16,531 nt of DNA from Dictyocoela muelleri. Its lineage: Eukaryota; Microsporidia. The stretch lies in assembly GCA_016256075.1 (NCBI GenBank), contig SDVU01000253.1, positions 1 through 16,531 on the forward strand, in the 5' to 3' direction. Position 1 is the stretch's first letter. Every line of letters begins with the position of its first letter. A model generated the notes under the pieces. The model was not told the origin of the DNA, ran no database searches, and saw nothing but the letters and a program-made list of their open reading frames with translations. A program made the translations under genes and the position numbers. Of the stretch, positions 15,720-16,531 are shown one piece after another.

Positions 15720-16187
15720 GGGTCAGATAGCTCAGTAGTTAACACTCTTGAATCTAAAATTTAAGTATCGTGGTTCGAATCCCGCTGACGTCACTATTTA
15801 ATAAATAATGAGAGAAATGACATTAAGCAGTCAAAAACTATAGAAATGTAATAGTGATATACAGTTGTTTTAGTGTTTTATAGCTGATCAAGACTTGGTC
15901 TAATATGACAATGAAGAATTAGGTCTCTTCTAGGTGTAGGGATGAGTGCGGCGACGCATCTCGGCAAAAAGTAGCGAAAAATATAAATTCATGAAAAGTC
16001 ATAATTACCCGTATCCTGCTGAGTCATTGATAAAACGAAAATCGCCTATTGCTGGGCTTCTGGGTAGCTTAGGAAGTAACGTATTATCAGAACACAAAGA
16101 ACAAAAGGTCTCAAATCCCATGTAAGAGACAGCTCTCCGTATTGGAAGCTATGGATGCTGTCAGCATGTAATATATTATATTATATA
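15720..16187 (+). mobile_element. SINE-like tRNA-headed repeat, copy A (full length)
   Basis: Reference copy. The head GGTCAGATAGCTCAGTAGTT is followed by an A/T-rich arm TTGAATCTAAAATTTAAG and a perfect B box GGTTCGAATCC. GTCAG near the start can pair with CTGAC at the head's end. The T stem has only two good pairs, so this is a tRNA-derived promoter rather than a tRNA. A body of about 390 bp follows with no ORF, ending GCTGTCAGCATGTAATATAT and an A/T tail. A Tc1-like element begins in that tail. Confidence 0.92.
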
Positions 16188-16531
16188 TACACTGGCGGCG
16201 AAAAAAAAGTTGTATTAACTTTTATCGCATATTAACTATTTCCCGCCAAAATAAAAATGCTTAAAACATATAGAATTAGTTTCACATAAAATGTTATTAT
16301 TTCGCTTTTTTCTCATAATCTTTATACATGTCTATTTTTTACAAACTAGAAATATTGATTGCAGATAAAAACTTGTATTTTTTTATTAATAAGACGTATG
16401 ATAACCCTTGGCTTCTAAAACTTCCTTGCATCTTCTTTTCATGCTATACACCATTTTTTCACATATCGAAACGTCAATATTATTCCATTCTTTAACAATA
16501 ACATCCTTTAATTCAGTTAAATTTTTTACTT
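16188..16531 (-). mobile_element. Tc1/mariner-like transposon end, cut by window edge
   Basis: A TA dinucleotide (16188-16189) is followed by CACTGGCGGCGAAAAAAAAG, the typical terminal sequence of Tc1-like elements. The 3' end of a Tc1 transposase reads inward on the minus strand. Only this end is in the window, so whether the element is whole cannot be judged. Confidence 0.85.
16386..16531 (-). CDS. Tc1-like transposase, C-terminal end (partial)
   Basis: The visible 48 codons read VKNLTELKDVIVKEWNNIDV, continue through ICEKMVYSMKRRCKEVLEAK and end GYHTSY before TAA. This matches the typical Tc1 C-terminus 'EWn.I….i..Li.SM.rRc..vi.akG..T.Y'. Tc1 transposases are DDE-type enzymes that excise and insert their element at TA sites. 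The catalytic core lies beyond the right edge. No stop or shift is seen in this part, so it may be a fairly young copy. The gap of about 185 bp between stop and element end is normal. Confidence 0.85.
   Translation of the reverse strand, partial: VKNLTELKDVIVKEWNNIDVSICEKMVYSMKRRCKEVLEAKGYHTSY

Overview
The window is strongly AT-rich eukaryotic nuclear DNA, most likely from a microsporidian with an expanded, repeat-laden genome. The best evidence is that the coding regions are intronless and three convincing genes have a CCC motif directly or almost directly before the chosen ATG. That is the start signal described for microsporidia. In addition, the gene content (a compact NMD3, a SET/NAP histone chaperone) and the transposon set (Merlin/ISXO2-like, MULE, Tc1/mariner, a LINE scrap) fit that group. 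The species cannot be named from this sequence.

Host genes are few. A SET/NAP-type histone chaperone lies on the minus strand (911-1714). A tRNA-Arg(CCT) lies on the minus strand (5419-5489). NMD3, the 60S ribosomal export adaptor, lies on the plus strand (5971-7245). A cysteine-rich, acidic-repeat membrane protein of unknown function lies on the plus strand (8897-9928), followed by a 17-bp minisatellite (10019-10220). A 55-codon ORF with a CCC signal (11904-12071) is a weak candidate gene. The genes are unrelated in function and show no operon-like arrangement.

The rest is dominated by one repeat family of about 470 bp. It has a degenerate tRNA-like head carrying Pol III A and B box sequences, a long unique body and an AT-rich tail, so I call it a SINE-like element. 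I count about ten copies or pieces (labelled A-J), in both orientations, often within 70-150 bp of coding regions. One copy (C, from 12073) has been invaded in turn by a 372-bp insert with a 9-bp target duplication, a 667-bp inverted-repeat element with a 7-bp duplication, and a decayed MULE.

Other mobile DNA includes a decayed Merlin/ISXO2-like element (2659-3716), a foldback element built of 22-bp repeats (about 4090-4542), a LINE reverse-transcriptase scrap (about 10353-10439), a possible transposase relic (10850-11125), and the end of a Tc1-like element running off the right edge (16188-16531). A GC-rich hairpin cluster at about 15500-15650 may be a structured RNA gene, but this is not established.
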